A stretch of DNA of 64,000 bases from Epilithonimonas lactis (lineage in GTDB: Bacteria; Bacteroidota; Bacteroidia; Flavobacteriales; Weeksellaceae), in assembly GCF_900110605.1 (NCBI RefSeq), contig NZ_FOFI01000007.1:114344-178343 (forward strand). Direction: 5' to 3'. The stretch's first letter is position 1; each line of letters begins with the position of its first letter. The notes under the pieces are model-generated. The model ran no database searches, was not told the DNA's origin, and was given only the letters and a program-made list of their open reading frames with translations. The position numbers were made by a program, and so were the translations under genes. Positions 1 through 8,853 of the stretch are shown here, piece by piece.

Positions 1-1058
1 GAGAAATGGCGTTGTTGCGTATTGTGTTTCTCGAAAATATTGGCAGAGACAAAGTTGGCCTCGTCTGCATCAGAAAGGCTTCGGTAAACTTTTATCTTTT
101 CCCCGACTTCATTTTCACTGAAAACATTTTTCTTGAACTGCTGTAAATTTTTGGAAATCACAACATTCGCCGCGTCCACGATATTTTGCGTCGAACGATA
201 ATTTTGTTCCAATGAAACCGTGACTGCATCGGGATAATCTTTTTTGAAATTCAAAATGTTGTAAATATTCGCGCCACGGAAAGAGTAAATGGATTGTGCA
301 TCGTCTCCAACCACGCAAATATTTTCAAATTTTGAAGCCAAAGCCTTGACAATCAAATACTGAGAGTGATTCGTATCTTGGTACTCATCCACCAAAATGT
401 ATCGGAATCGGTCTTGATATTTTGCTAGAACTTCTGGAAATCTCGTCAATAATTCATTGGTTTTCAATAACAAATCATCAAAATCCATCGCACCATTTCG
501 GAAACAGGCTTCGACATATTTTTTATAAATCTCGCCAATCAATTTCATATTCGCCTTTTCATCGGCTTCCATCAATTCCGGATTGTTGAAATAAGCGTTA
601 ACCGTGATGAGATTATTTTTATACTGAGAAATCCTCGAAAGTACTTTCTTCGCTTTATAAATATCTGAATCGATGTTCAAATCTTTGATGACCTTCTTCA
701 TCACATTCAGCGCGTCCTGCATATCGTAAATCGTGAAGTTGGACGGATAGCCGAGATGGTGACCTTCGCTTCTCAAAATCCTTGCAAAAACCGAGTGAAA
801 AGTTCCCATCCAGAGCGACTTGGCATCACTTGGACCTACGACTTTTGCGATACGCTCCTTCATTTCCTTCGCCGCTTTGTTGGTAAACGTCAACGACAAA
901 ATATTGAAAGGGTCTACTCCATTTTTTATCAGATGGGCAATCCGCATCGTGAGAACTCGGGTCTTGCCAGAACCTGCGCCTGCCAAAACCATCAACGGTC
1001 CTTGTAATGTGGTAACTGCCTCTAGCTGAGGCTCATTCAATCCTTTCAGATAATCCAT
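1..1058 (-). CDS. pcrA: ATP-dependent DNA helicase UvrD/PcrA (5' part; runs off the window)
   Basis: Superfamily 1A 3'-5' DNA helicase used in repair and in clearing stalled forks. Translation from the ATG at 1056-1058 gives MDYLKGLNEPQLEAV, then the Walker A motif AGAGSGKT at about residues 23-30, motif Ia (LTFTNKAAKEM), the Walker B/motif II region LVDEYQDTN, and motif III (VVGDDAQSIYSFRGA), followed by EQNYRS (motif IV). About 352 residues are present; the family is about 750-780 residues, so the C-terminal half with motifs V and VI lies outside the window. Divergent from the FUSC gene, with a good -7 box just upstream. UvrD and PcrA cannot be told apart from this part. Confidence 0.95.
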   Translation of the reverse strand, partial: MDYLKGLNEPQLEAVTTLQGPLMVLAGAGSGKTRVLTMRIAHLIKNGVDPFNILSLTFTNKAAKEMKERIAKVVGPSDAKSLWMGTFHSVFARILRSEGHHLGYPSNFTIYDMQDALNVMKKVIKDLNIDSDIYKAKKVLSRISQYKNNLITVNAYFNNPELMEADEKANMKLIGEIYKKYVEACFRNGAMDFDDLLLKTNELLTRFPEVLAKYQDRFRYILVDEYQDTNHSQYLIVKALASKFENICVVGDDAQSIYSFRGANIYNILNFKKDYPDAVTVSLEQNYRSTQNIVDAANVVISKNLQQFKKNVFSENEVGEKIKVYRSLSDADEANFVSANIFEKHNTQQRHF

Positions 1059-1082
1059 TCTATTCTCGAAATTTTAAGATAA

Positions 1083-1090
1083 CAAAAATA
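1083..1090 (-). promoter_or_regulatory. -7 box of the helicase promoter
   Basis: Read on the minus strand this is TATTTTTG, a perfect match to the Bacteroidota primary-sigma -7 element TAnnTTTG. It lies about 25 bases upstream of the helicase ATG, which fits a short leader. I see no clear -33 TTG at the usual spacing. Confidence 0.5.
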
Positions 1091-1145
1091 GCGTTTTTTA
1101 TGCAATTTTCCAGTCCATTATCATTTGATTTTGGTCGATTATGGG

Positions 1146-1153
1146 TAATTTTG
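1146..1153 (+). promoter_or_regulatory. -7 box upstream of the FUSC gene
   Basis: TAATTTTG matches TAnnTTTG. Transcription would start near 1160, almost at the ATG of a 14-codon reading frame (1166-1210) whose TGA overlaps the TTG start of the FUSC gene. The leader of the FUSC gene would be only about 45 bases. Confidence 0.45.
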
Positions 1154-1206
1154 CACTTGTAAAAAATGAAATCCCAAACCACCATCAAATCTAATAAAAT
1201 CAAAAC

Positions 1207-2292
1207 TTGAAATCCGACTATCTAAAAAACGAACTCCTCTCCTTTTTCAAATTAAAACCTTCGCCAAGAAGCTGGCACATTCCTTTTCTGGCGGGACTTG
1301 CGGTTGGAATTCCGTTGATGTTTGGTTATTTTTTGGGCGATATCAGGTCTGCGCTCACGGCTAGTCTTGCAGGATTGGTCATCATTTATATTCCCAGCAA
1401 CAGTGGATTTGTCGAGACGATGATGAAGATGTTTGTCTGCTCGTTTGGGATGATTATTTCGTACAGTTTGGGCTTGGCGTTTAGTTTTAATCTTTGGATT
1501 GCGTCTTTGGTTTTCGGGATTTTATCGACGGTTGCTTACTATGTTGCGAGATATTTCAATCTAAAACCGCCGGGAAGTTTTTTCTTTATAATGATGGCCT
1601 CAATGGCAATCGGACTTCCACACGCTCCGGAACTGATTCCAAAACGCGTTGGGATTTTCACAATTGGAACTTTGAGCGCTTGTCTTATTTGTTTGATTTA
1701 CAGTTTGTTGATTTCGAAAAAAGAATTAAATAAGAATGTTACAACTTTTAACATCAATCCTTATGTCAATCTCGTAGAATCCTTTATTATCGGGATTTGT
1801 ATGCTGGTTTCGGTGTTTGTCGGAAAGTTTTTCAATCTTGATTATCCGTATTGGATTCCGATTTCCAGTTTGGCAGTTTTGCAAGGCGTAAATAGCTATC
1901 ACATCTGGAAACGCGGTCTGCACAGGATTATCGGGACAACCATCGGACTTGGAATTGCTTGGTTGATTTTCTCTTACGTCACGTCTCCTTTATGGATTTG
2001 CATTTGCATTATCACACTTCAAATCATCGTCGAAATCTTAATCACAAGACATTACGCTTTGGCAGTGATGTTTCTTACACCAATGGGAATTCTCCTCGCC
2101 GAAACCGGAAGTTCTACTTCACTTGAACCCGATTACTTACTTCAAATGAGGTTTTTAGAAATTTTAATTGGAAGCGCAATTGGTTGCGTTGGCGGTTGGT
2201 TTTTGTATAATGAAAGAATCAGATTCAATTCCATCAAACATTTGAGAAGGTCAAAAGTGGTTTTGAGAAAGAGTTTCCAGAGAGCGAAATAA
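1207..2292 (+). CDS. FUSC family inner-membrane protein
   Basis: A 361-residue polytopic membrane protein. Hydrophobic segments come in two blocks (about residues 25-170 and 190-335), the arrangement of FUSC/aromatic-acid-exporter proteins. The second block carries the family-like stretch YWIPISSLAVLQG followed by a basic HRIIGTTIGLG segment. The cargo is unknown; relatives are proposed to export aromatic acids or fusaric acid. The start is unusual: the frame is closed by stops at 1192-1197, so translation must begin at TTG 1207 or later, and this TTG overlaps the TGA of a 14-codon upstream frame (TTGA). Either coupled translation or a one-base frameshift near the true N-terminus would explain this. 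It converges on the next gene with a 3-base gap and no terminator. Confidence 0.75.
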   Translation: MKSDYLKNELLSFFKLKPSPRSWHIPFLAGLAVGIPLMFGYFLGDIRSALTASLAGLVIIYIPSNSGFVETMMKMFVCSFGMIISYSLGLAFSFNLWIASLVFGILSTVAYYVARYFNLKPPGSFFFIMMASMAIGLPHAPELIPKRVGIFTIGTLSACLICLIYSLLISKKELNKNVTTFNINPYVNLVESFIIGICMLVSVFVGKFFNLDYPYWIPISSLAVLQGVNSYHIWKRGLHRIIGTTIGLGIAWLIFSYVTSPLWICICIITLQIIVEILITRHYALAVMFLTPMGILLAETGSSTSLEPDYLLQMRFLEILIGSAIGCVGGWFLYNERIRFNSIKHLRRSKVVLRKSFQRAK

Positions 2293-2295
2293 GCT

Positions 2296-2649
2296 TTAAT
2301 GCATCGTAGCAATGTAAGCGAAAAGACACAAAACCGTTACTACCGCGAGAACTATTATCATATTATTAGCATCAGCCAAGTCGTTTTTGTTTTGCTTTCT
2401 TAAGTTTTTTGCCTCAGCAATCATAATTCCAAACCACGCAATCACAATCGCAAGCGCTAGAATAGCAAAACCAATTTCTCCACCAAGCGCGGCGACAAAC
2501 AAAATCCCAAGCGTCAGAACCGACGCAATGATTAGAATCACGACTCTTATAATACTGTGAACCAACACGTTTTGCTTTGGAACGGGAAGATTTGAAATCT
2601 CTTTTTTATCTTCCTTGATATCGAACAATTCATTAAATTCTTCGTTCAT
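2296..2649 (-). CDS. small hypothetical membrane protein
   Basis: A 117-residue protein with an acidic/lysine-rich N-terminus (MNEEFNELFDIKEDKKE) and three or four hydrophobic segments at about residues 32-52, 55-76 and 95-115, separated by a charged loop (EAKNLRKQNKNDL). I do not recognise a named family. It is the downstream partner of the 60-residue membrane protein, one base away, so the two are almost certainly co-transcribed, perhaps with the glycosyltransferase genes further upstream on the same strand. Confidence 0.65.
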   Translation of the reverse strand: MNEEFNELFDIKEDKKEISNLPVPKQNVLVHSIIRVVILIIASVLTLGILFVAALGGEIGFAILALAIVIAWFGIMIAEAKNLRKQNKNDLADANNMIIVLAVVTVLCLFAYIATMH

Positions 2650-2650
2650 A

Positions 2651-2833
2651 TCACTTCTGTTTTTGATATAATTTGATGAAAAAAGAAGTAAGTCCTGCGT
2701 AGGCCAAAATCTGCAAGATACTGGTTACCAGATAGACATTTTCCGAAAAGCCATATCGCTGGAACATATACACCAATTGAATTAGAGTCAAGGTGATAAG
2801 GGAAACAACTGCTATTAAAGTGTAATTTTTCAT
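2651..2833 (-). CDS. small two-span membrane protein
   Basis: About 60 residues with two transmembrane segments (residues about 4-24 and 34-54) joined by a short loop, ending KLYQKQK. The ATG at 2831-2833 (MKNYTLIAV) is preferred; the frame can be extended by one TTG codon. It sits 14 bases downstream of the glycosyltransferase gene and one base before the 117-residue membrane protein, so it belongs to that transcript. Function unknown. Confidence 0.55.
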   Translation of the reverse strand: MKNYTLIAVVSLITLTLIQLVYMFQRYGFSENVYLVTSILQILAYAGLTSFFIKLYQKQK

Positions 2834-2847
2834 CAATGTTATTTTAA

Positions 2848-3891
2848 TTAAAGATTTTCAATGAGTGAGTTAAGTTTTTTAGAAATTGTTTCTTTTGAAT
2901 AATCGCTGAAATCAAATGTAAGGTTTTTTACTTCAGAAAATTGCGATTGCAAATCTTTTTTCTCTTCAATAATGAATTCTAAATCAGAAGGATAAGTTGT
3001 GGGAAAAATTGCCAGTTTTCCATATTTGATGGCGTCGCCGATATTTCCGCTGATTTTAGTTTTTCTATAAATTTCCTTGACTGAGAAGAATTCAGTTTCA
3101 GTTTGAATGGGACAGTATAAAATGTCTGATTTTCTCATCCATTCATCAAATTTTTCTTGTTTTAATTTTTCTTCAAAATATTGAATATTAATATATTGAG
3201 GAATATCATTTGAAATTTGATTTAATCTTTCAAATTCTTCTCCAGAAGCTTTTCCAAGAAAAATAATTTCGTAATTTAGATTGACATCTTTGAAGTTTTT
3301 CAACTTTTTAAAGAACGAATAATAATCTCTCCTACTTTGTGAAACTGCACCAGGAATGACAATTCTAATTAAATCTTTTTCCGAATTTTCAGAAGTAAAT
3401 TGATTAAAATAAATCGGCAGAAATTTCAGATGATTTTGTTTAGACATCAATTCATCAATTCCTAAAAGATTTTTTGCTCTTTGATAAACTTTGGATGATT
3501 CTAAAAGTCCTTCTTTCAGGAATAATTTTAGTCTGTATTGTTGGTCTTTTTTGAAAATACTTTTGAATAATTCCCATCTCGAAGCTTTTGTAAAGTTCAG
3601 ATTATGAACTAAAATCGCAGTTTTATATTTGTTGACAATCGCCTTATAAAAATTGAAATGCCGATGAACCGTTCCAATGATTATCAAATCATAGTTTTTC
3701 TTTTTCAAGACTTCCAAAAGCTCGGAATAATCTGTCAAAAACACGTTGTCACCTTCTAATTTCAACAATTTGTAAATCTTATCCGAAAAATAAAAATCAA
3801 CAGAAATCTCACCTGAATCTTTCGTCAATTCAAAGAAATTGTTGGCCAATTCAGCGTGTGTATCGAGTTCTATGTAAGCGATTTTCTTCAT
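2848..3891 (-). CDS. GT-B-like glycosyltransferase
   Basis: About 347 residues from ATG 3891 (MKKIAYIELDTHAEL). The ten extra upstream codons are rejected because the ATG overlaps the TGA of the preceding glycosyltransferase as ATGA, a classic coupled start. The fold looks like GT-B: an N-terminal Rossmann-like half with DLIIIGTVHRHFN, a middle IVIPGAVSQSRRDY segment typical of the start of the donor domain, and a C-terminal ISGNIGDAIKYGKLAIFP motif, where such enzymes choose the acceptor or sugar nucleotide. Its neighbours (a family-2 glycosyltransferase and a methyltransferase) point to surface glycan or lipopolysaccharide assembly. The sugar donor cannot be told. Confidence 0.65.
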   Translation of the reverse strand: MKKIAYIELDTHAELANNFFELTKDSGEISVDFYFSDKIYKLLKLEGDNVFLTDYSELLEVLKKKNYDLIIIGTVHRHFNFYKAIVNKYKTAILVHNLNFTKASRWELFKSIFKKDQQYRLKLFLKEGLLESSKVYQRAKNLLGIDELMSKQNHLKFLPIYFNQFTSENSEKDLIRIVIPGAVSQSRRDYYSFFKKLKNFKDVNLNYEIIFLGKASGEEFERLNQISNDIPQYINIQYFEEKLKQEKFDEWMRKSDILYCPIQTETEFFSVKEIYRKTKISGNIGDAIKYGKLAIFPTTYPSDLEFIIEEKKDLQSQFSEVKNLTFDFSDYSKETISKKLNSLIENL

Positions 3892-4799
3892 AATCCGAAG
3901 TTTTTGAAGAACTCTTTCCAACGCAGATTTCGGATAAAAGTAATTTCCTCTTTGTTCAATTCCCGCTTTTCATTTTGTTTCAAAAAAGAATTAATCGTTG
4001 TGAAAAACTCTTTCGCAGAACGGTTTTTAAAAGAAGATTTAGCTGAGGAAATCATCGCCAAAGGCAAGCTCAAACCAATATTGTAAAAATACTGTCCAAG
4101 TTTTTCCGCTTTCTGGTCTTTGTATTTATAAGCTGTCGGGCGCAAATGTTTGACCCAAATATCTTTGATTGTCGACACTTCCCAACCGTGTTTTTTTGCC
4201 AACAAAACATCCAGATTATCCCAACCTAAAACGGACCTAAGTCCATTTATCGCTTCAAAACATTCCTTCCTGTAAGCCTTTATTGGACCTCGAACGTGAT
4301 TTTTGGACGAAAGATTTTCGAAAACCCAATTGTGATTTTTATTACTGAAATCGAAGAGATTTTCGCTCGGCAATTTCAGATTTTTAATTTGTGGATTTTG
4401 CTTGTAATTTCTGATGTAAACCAAGCCGGAAACCAATCCAGCTTTAGGATTTTCCTCAAAAACCTGATTGACTTTTTCAAGGTAATTTCTTGGAAAAACA
4501 ATGTCTGCATCATACTTACAAATCACATCAAAACCTTTCCAATCCACAGATTCCAAACCTTTGTTGAAAGTCCGCACCACTTTTGCACCAGGCTGATGTT
4601 CAGAAGTATGGAGATTTAAAAGTTGGAAATTGGAAGTTGGAAGTTGGAAGTTTTCTGCGATTTCTTGGGTCTTATCGGTAGAACCATCATTCACAACCAC
4701 ACAGGTAAAGTCCTGAAAACTCTGCTTTTGCAAAGATTCCAGACACGAAACAATGCTCTGTTCTTCGTTGTGCGCAGGAATGATGATGAGAAATTTCAA
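3888..4799 (-). CDS. family 2 (GT-A) glycosyltransferase with an internal heptamer repeat
   Basis: 303 residues. The N-terminus is classic GT2: MKFLIIIPAHNEEQSI, then VVVNDGSTDKTQEIA, and a DxD-type metal site in CKYDADIVFPRNYL near residue 100. The C-terminal third (GWDNLDVLLAKKHGWEV, then a basic region) is the usual acceptor part. It probably adds a hexose to a surface glycan; the product is unknown. It is translationally coupled (ATGA) to the GT-B gene downstream. Odd feature: codons for NFQLPTSNFQL just after the NDGSTDKTQ motif are made of four tandem 7-base units, which can slip and switch the gene off. Confidence 0.8.
   Translation of the reverse strand: MKFLIIIPAHNEEQSIVSCLESLQKQSFQDFTCVVVNDGSTDKTQEIAENFQLPTSNFQLLNLHTSEHQPGAKVVRTFNKGLESVDWKGFDVICKYDADIVFPRNYLEKVNQVFEENPKAGLVSGLVYIRNYKQNPQIKNLKLPSENLFDFSNKNHNWVFENLSSKNHVRGPIKAYRKECFEAINGLRSVLGWDNLDVLLAKKHGWEVSTIKDIWVKHLRPTAYKYKDQKAEKLGQYFYNIGLSLPLAMISSAKSSFKNRSAKEFFTTINSFLKQNEKRELNKEEITFIRNLRWKEFFKNFGL
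4623..4650. repeat. heptanucleotide tandem repeat inside the GT2 gene
   Basis: Four units on the plus strand: TTGGAAA once, then TTGGAAG three times. On the coding (minus) strand they encode the repeating QLPTSNF pattern. Seven is not a multiple of three, so gain or loss of one unit shifts the reading frame. Confidence 0.85.
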
Positions 4800-4823
4800 A
4801 TTAAATGATTATGTTAAATAAAT

Positions 4824-4848
4824 CTTCAAGGTTTCAAAAACCTTGAAG
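4824..4848. repeat. 11-bp inverted repeat, possible terminator
   Basis: Arms CTTCAAGGTTT and AAACCTTGAAG separated by CAA, giving a near-perfect hairpin between the methyltransferase (upstream on the minus strand) and the GT2 gene. There is no T-run after it on either strand, so it may be a small interspersed repeat rather than an efficient terminator. Confidence 0.55.
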
Positions 4849-4864
4849 GTTTGAATTATTAATA

Positions 4865-5665
4865 TTAAAACTTATTCGATTTTAATTTCACTTCAAACAA
4901 AACTTCCGGCGTCTTTGGACTTTCAAATGTTGAAGTTTTATATTTTTTCTTTGTGAAAATAGCACACATCGTATTTTGTGGATGATAAAGATTATGATGC
5001 AATTCTTTTGGCAACGCATCCAAAATCGCCTTGAAAACTTCATATCGGATTTTCTCAGGATTGTAGGCGTAATCGTGCCACACAACCACTGTTTCGTCGT
5101 GAACCAAATGCTGAAAAACCTTTTCTGTGTCGTGTTTTACCATTTCGTAAGAATGGTCGCCATCTATGAAAATGAGATCATATTTTTTATTCAATCCAGC
5201 AAAATCATAGGTTTTGGTGTTGCCTTCAAGATGCAGGATTTTTGGATTTTTCTTGGATAAAATTCCGTGAAGTTCCGCATATCTTTTGTTCCAACCCATT
5301 GCTTCCATTTCTTCTTTGGAAAGGTTGAGTGTTGTACAATCATCAATTTCTTTCGCTACGTTCCATACACTTTCTCCTCGCCAAGTTCCAATTTCGAAAT
5401 AAGAATTTTTTCCTTTAGATAAGGTCTTTAACAAAGCCAAATCTGTCGGAAGTGAACCGCCGTCCAAAATGCACAAATCAATGTTCGATTCAAAATTTCC
5501 GCCCGAAATTTCGTCCAAAGAAACTTCCGGAAGACTTAAAAATTGAGGATATTTTTTTTGAAATTCTTGTTTTCTAATATCATTCAAATCGAGAATAATA
5601 TTGAGTAAACTTGGTTGTTTGATGATGTACTGAATGGCGTTCTTTAACTTCTGAAGCTTCGTCAT
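4865..5665 (-). CDS. class I SAM-dependent methyltransferase
   Basis: 266 residues. The SAM-binding motif I is seen as SYFEIGTWRGESVWNVA (about residues 90-106) and the later acidic motif as DLIFIDGDHSYEMVKHD, the pattern of the Methyltransf_24/macrocin-O-methyltransferase-like group, where the second motif also helps bind metal. The substrate is probably a sugar or small glycan because the gene precedes two glycosyltransferases on the same strand; this is inferred from context only. The start at ATG 5665 (MTKLQKLKNAIQYI) has no good competitor. Confidence 0.75.
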   Translation of the reverse strand: MTKLQKLKNAIQYIIKQPSLLNIILDLNDIRKQEFQKKYPQFLSLPEVSLDEISGGNFESNIDLCILDGGSLPTDLALLKTLSKGKNSYFEIGTWRGESVWNVAKEIDDCTTLNLSKEEMEAMGWNKRYAELHGILSKKNPKILHLEGNTKTYDFAGLNKKYDLIFIDGDHSYEMVKHDTEKVFQHLVHDETVVVWHDYAYNPEKIRYEVFKAILDALPKELHHNLYHPQNTMCAIFTKKKYKTSTFESPKTPEVLFEVKLKSNKF

Positions 5666-5819
5666 TGATGATGGAAATTAGTTTTAAAAAATCTTCTAAT
5701 TTGATTAGAAGCCGAAAGTTACTGATTTTTGGCAAATCATTAAAATAAATAGTTTTCACAGTCTACGAAAATTATACATTTATTAATATCAGAAAATTTT
5801 ATAAAAATGATTTCCGTGG

Positions 5820-5827
5820 TATCTTTG
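5820..5827 (+). promoter_or_regulatory. -7 box of the MFS gene
   Basis: TATCTTTG, an exact TAnnTTTG match, 18 bases upstream of the ATG at 5846. The leader would be about ten bases. Confidence 0.55.
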
Positions 5828-5845
5828 CAGATTAATTTTTGAGTT

Positions 5846-7030
5846 ATGGATGCAACGATTGAACAAAGCAAAAATATTTCTTATTCCCTTATTTCATATG
5901 TCTTCTTCACATTTATAGGTTATTTTATCATTGGATTATCATTATCGGTTTTACCTATTTTCATTAGCAAAGGTCTTGGTTTCAGTATGCTGGTTGCGGG
6001 AATTGTCATTAGTTTACAATATGTGATGACATTTTTGATGCGCGCCTATTCCGGTAAGATCATCGATAGCAAAGGTCCTAAACCTGCCGTTCTGGTAAGT
6101 ATGCTGAGTTTCGCTTTTACAGGATTGGTATTGATAATGGCTTATTATTTCAAATTCTCCCCTATTGTAAGTTTGTCATTTTTAATTGTGACAAGGCTTT
6201 TTACAGGCTGTGCCGAGGGAATGATCGGTGCAAGTCCTATCAATTGGGCAATAATGGCCTTTGGCGAAAAACATACGGCGAAGATCATTTCTTATAATGG
6301 GGTCGCTTGTTACGGTGCTTTGGCTTTGGGTGCATCGTTAGGTGTGACCATTGTGAAGCATTTCAATTTTTATGGTTTAGGAATTCTCATTGTAGTCCTC
6401 GGAATTTTGGGATTTTTTCTAGCAAATACCAAAGAAAATAAAACTGGAGAATTATCGGAAGGTGAGCCAACTTCTTTTTGGAAAGTTTTGAGTAAGGTCG
6501 CACCTTATGGTCTGGGACTGGCTTTGGGCGGATTAGGGTTTGCTTCTATCTCTACATTTATCACGCTTTATTACGATTATTATCATTGGCAAAACGGAGC
6601 AATGTGTCTGTCGGTTTTCGGGATATTGTTTGTAGCAGGTAGATTGGTCTTTAGTAATGCGATCAACCGATTTGGTGGAATCAATGTTGCGATTGTGAGT
6701 CTGGCGGTAGAGACGCTTGGTTTAACGATAATCAGCCTGTCCTATCATCCTTATTTTGCATTGATCGGCGCTGGAATCACTGGATTGGGATTTTCATTGA
6801 TATTTCCGGCTCTGGGCGTTATGGCGATGAAAACTGTTCCATCTTCCAATCAAGGTTCAGCTTTGGCTGGCTATGGATTGTTCATCGATATTTCTTTGGG
6901 AATCACTGGTCCGTTGATTGGTGGCGTAGCCGACATTTTTGGACTGAATTATATTTTCCCATTCAGTATTGGAATTGTGATGATAGGATTGGGATTGGTC
7001 TTTTATCTAAAAATGAAGTTGTCTGAATAA
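5846..7030 (+). CDS. MFS transporter of the YhhS/YfcJ type
   Basis: 394 residues with twelve hydrophobic segments in two halves and a short charged central loop (TKENKTGELSEGEPTSFW, about residues 193-211). The loop after TM2 (MRAYSGKIIDSKGPKPAV) has the shape of the MFS signature motif A and resembles E. coli YhhS/YfcJ. Relatives are drug/arabinose-type exporters with poorly known substrates. SulP follows 45 bases downstream on the same strand and may be co-transcribed. The exporter role is family knowledge; the substrate is unknown. Confidence 0.8.
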   Translation: MDATIEQSKNISYSLISYVFFTFIGYFIIGLSLSVLPIFISKGLGFSMLVAGIVISLQYVMTFLMRAYSGKIIDSKGPKPAVLVSMLSFAFTGLVLIMAYYFKFSPIVSLSFLIVTRLFTGCAEGMIGASPINWAIMAFGEKHTAKIISYNGVACYGALALGASLGVTIVKHFNFYGLGILIVVLGILGFFLANTKENKTGELSEGEPTSFWKVLSKVAPYGLGLALGGLGFASISTFITLYYDYYHWQNGAMCLSVFGILFVAGRLVFSNAINRFGGINVAIVSLAVETLGLTIISLSYHPYFALIGAGITGLGFSLIFPALGVMAMKTVPSSNQGSALAGYGLFIDISLGITGPLIGGVADIFGLNYIFPFSIGIVMIGLGLVFYLKMKLSE

Positions 7031-7075
7031 ACTTTCCTGCCACAATTCTCACTAATTTCGCATTTTCAAATTTTT

Positions 7076-8602
7076 ATGAAGAAAGTTCTCAACCTTTTTG
7101 ATTTCTCTCAAAAAGTAAATTACAGAAACGAAATATTCGCTGGACTCACCGTTGCAATGACAATGATTCCGGAATCTTTATCGTTTGCGATTCTTGCTGG
7201 ATTTTCGCCGTTGACAGGCTTGTACGCCGCTTTCATCATGGGATTGGTCACTGCAATTTTTGGAGGAAGACCTGGATTGATCTCTGGTGGTGCTGGTGCA
7301 ACGGTGATTGTTTTGATTCCATTAATGATTTCCCACGGCATCGAATATGTTTTTGCGACCGTGGTTTTGGCCGGAATCATTCAGATCTTTGTGGGGATCT
7401 TTAAGTTGGGAAAATTCATTCGGCTTGTTCCGCAACCTGTGATGTACGGTTTTGTGAATGGTTTGGCAATTGTGATTTTTATGTCGCAGATCAATCAGTT
7501 CAAAATCCAAGGTTCGGAAAATTGGTTGTTTGGAAGTCCTTTGTATATAATGCTAGGCTTGGTTGCGTTGACGATTTCTGTCATTTTAATATTTCCAAAA
7601 TTGACAAAAAAGATTCCGGCTTCTTTGGTGGCAATTGCTGTCACTTTTGCTTTAGTAATGATTTTCGGAATTCAGACCAAGAATGTGAATGACATTGCTA
7701 ATATTGCAGGCGGTTTTCCACCGTTTCACATTCCGGATGTCGAGATGTCTTATGAAGTTCTTAAGGTCATTTTCCCATTTGCCTTAATCATGTCAACCGT
7801 TGGATTGACGGAAGGTTTGCTCACATTAAATTTAGTTGATGAAATCACAAACACAAAAGGAAACAGCAACAGAGAATGCGTTGCACAAGGAACTGCCAAT
7901 ATTCTCAATGGATTCTTTACAGGAATGGGCGGATGTCCGATGATTGCGCAGACTTTGGTCAATCTTTCGGCTGGAGCTAGAGCCAGATTATCTGGAATCA
8001 TCGCTGCTTTGGTTATTCTTTTCATCATCCTTTTCGGAGCTCCTGTGATTGGAAAAATGCCCGTTGCCGCTTTGGTTGGCGTGATGATCATGGTTGCTGT
8101 TGGCACGTTTGAATGGGCAAGTTTCAAAGCTATCAAGAGATTTCCGAAATCTGATATTTTTGTGATGGTTGTTGTGACATTGATAACGGTTTTCCTTCAC
8201 AATTTGGCTTTGGCAGTTTTGATTGGCGTGATTATTTCGGCTTTGGTGTTTGCTTGGGAAAGTGCGAAAAGAATCAGAGCGAAGAAATATATTGATAATC
8301 ATGGCGTAAAACATTACGAGATTTTTGGACCATTATTTTTTGGTTCGACGACCACTTTTGCTGAAAAATTTGATGTGATGGATGACCCGGAAGAAGTGGT
8401 TATTGATTTCAAGGAAAGTCGTGTGGTGGATATGTCTGCCATTGATATTTTGAATAAAATCACGGAACGCTATCAAAGTCAAGGGAAAACTGTTCGTTTG
8501 AAACATTTGAGTTCTGATTGTTTGAGATTGATAAAGAATGCGGAAAATGTGGTGGCTATTAATATTATTGAAGATCCGGAGTATCAAGTTTTGAGCGACT
8601 GA
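7076..8602 (+). CDS. SulP family anion transporter with STAS domain
   Basis: 508 residues. The membrane domain (residues about 1-395) has the SulP hallmarks: AGLTVAMTMIPESLSFAILAGFSPLTGLYAAF at the N-terminus, then the long run of helices with GGAGATVIV and NGFFTGMGGCPMIAQTLVN. A cytoplasmic STAS domain follows (about residues 405-505), with DFKESRVVDMSAIDILNKI being the usual helix/strand pair around the regulatory Ser/Asp. Family members move sulfate, bicarbonate or other anions; this one cannot be assigned. Its stop codon lies inside the first copy of a downstream direct repeat. Confidence 0.9.
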   Translation: MKKVLNLFDFSQKVNYRNEIFAGLTVAMTMIPESLSFAILAGFSPLTGLYAAFIMGLVTAIFGGRPGLISGGAGATVIVLIPLMISHGIEYVFATVVLAGIIQIFVGIFKLGKFIRLVPQPVMYGFVNGLAIVIFMSQINQFKIQGSENWLFGSPLYIMLGLVALTISVILIFPKLTKKIPASLVAIAVTFALVMIFGIQTKNVNDIANIAGGFPPFHIPDVEMSYEVLKVIFPFALIMSTVGLTEGLLTLNLVDEITNTKGNSNRECVAQGTANILNGFFTGMGGCPMIAQTLVNLSAGARARLSGIIAALVILFIILFGAPVIGKMPVAALVGVMIMVAVGTFEWASFKAIKRFPKSDIFVMVVVTLITVFLHNLALAVLIGVIISALVFAWESAKRIRAKKYIDNHGVKHYEIFGPLFFGSTTTFAEKFDVMDDPEEVVIDFKESRVVDMSAIDILNKITERYQSQGKTVRLKHLSSDCLRLIKNAENVVAINIIEDPEYQVLSD

Positions 8603-8753
8603 TTTTTTTATAAGGAATTTTAGTTTTTGTTGGTCTTCGAGAGCCTCAGACTGACAGCTTTTTAGTTTTGATATAATTGATGTTTCTAAATCGCTAATTG
8701 ATTTTTTATAAGGAATTTTTAGTTTTTTTATGTCTTCGAGAGCCTCAGACTGA
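8600..8753. repeat. two direct copies of a ~55-base intergenic repeat
   Basis: Copy 1 (about 8600-8656) and copy 2 (about 8699-8753) share TATAAGGAATTTT, an AGTTTTT run and TCTTCGAGAGCCTCAGACTG, with a period of about 99 bases. A related copy of the TCTTCGA...CTCAGACTGA segment recurs at 8853-8876. The first copy overlaps the sulP stop codon. Confidence 0.8.
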
Positions 8754-8853
8754 AAATGTTAAGTTCTTCTGACTTACGTTGTTTAATGTCTCGCAGATTT
8801 GCTCATAATTATTTTTTTGACTTAATTTCAAACGACCTTTACAATGGTTAGAT

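Noticed and set aside
4623..4650. Heptamer repeat as a CRISPR or mobile element
   Set aside because: The units are 7 bases with no spacers and lie inside a coding frame; a slippage repeat explains it.
7750..8314. Long antisense frames inside sulP (up to 128 codons)
   Set aside because: They are shadows of a well-supported SulP gene with all its motifs; low-complexity and no homologous pattern of their own.
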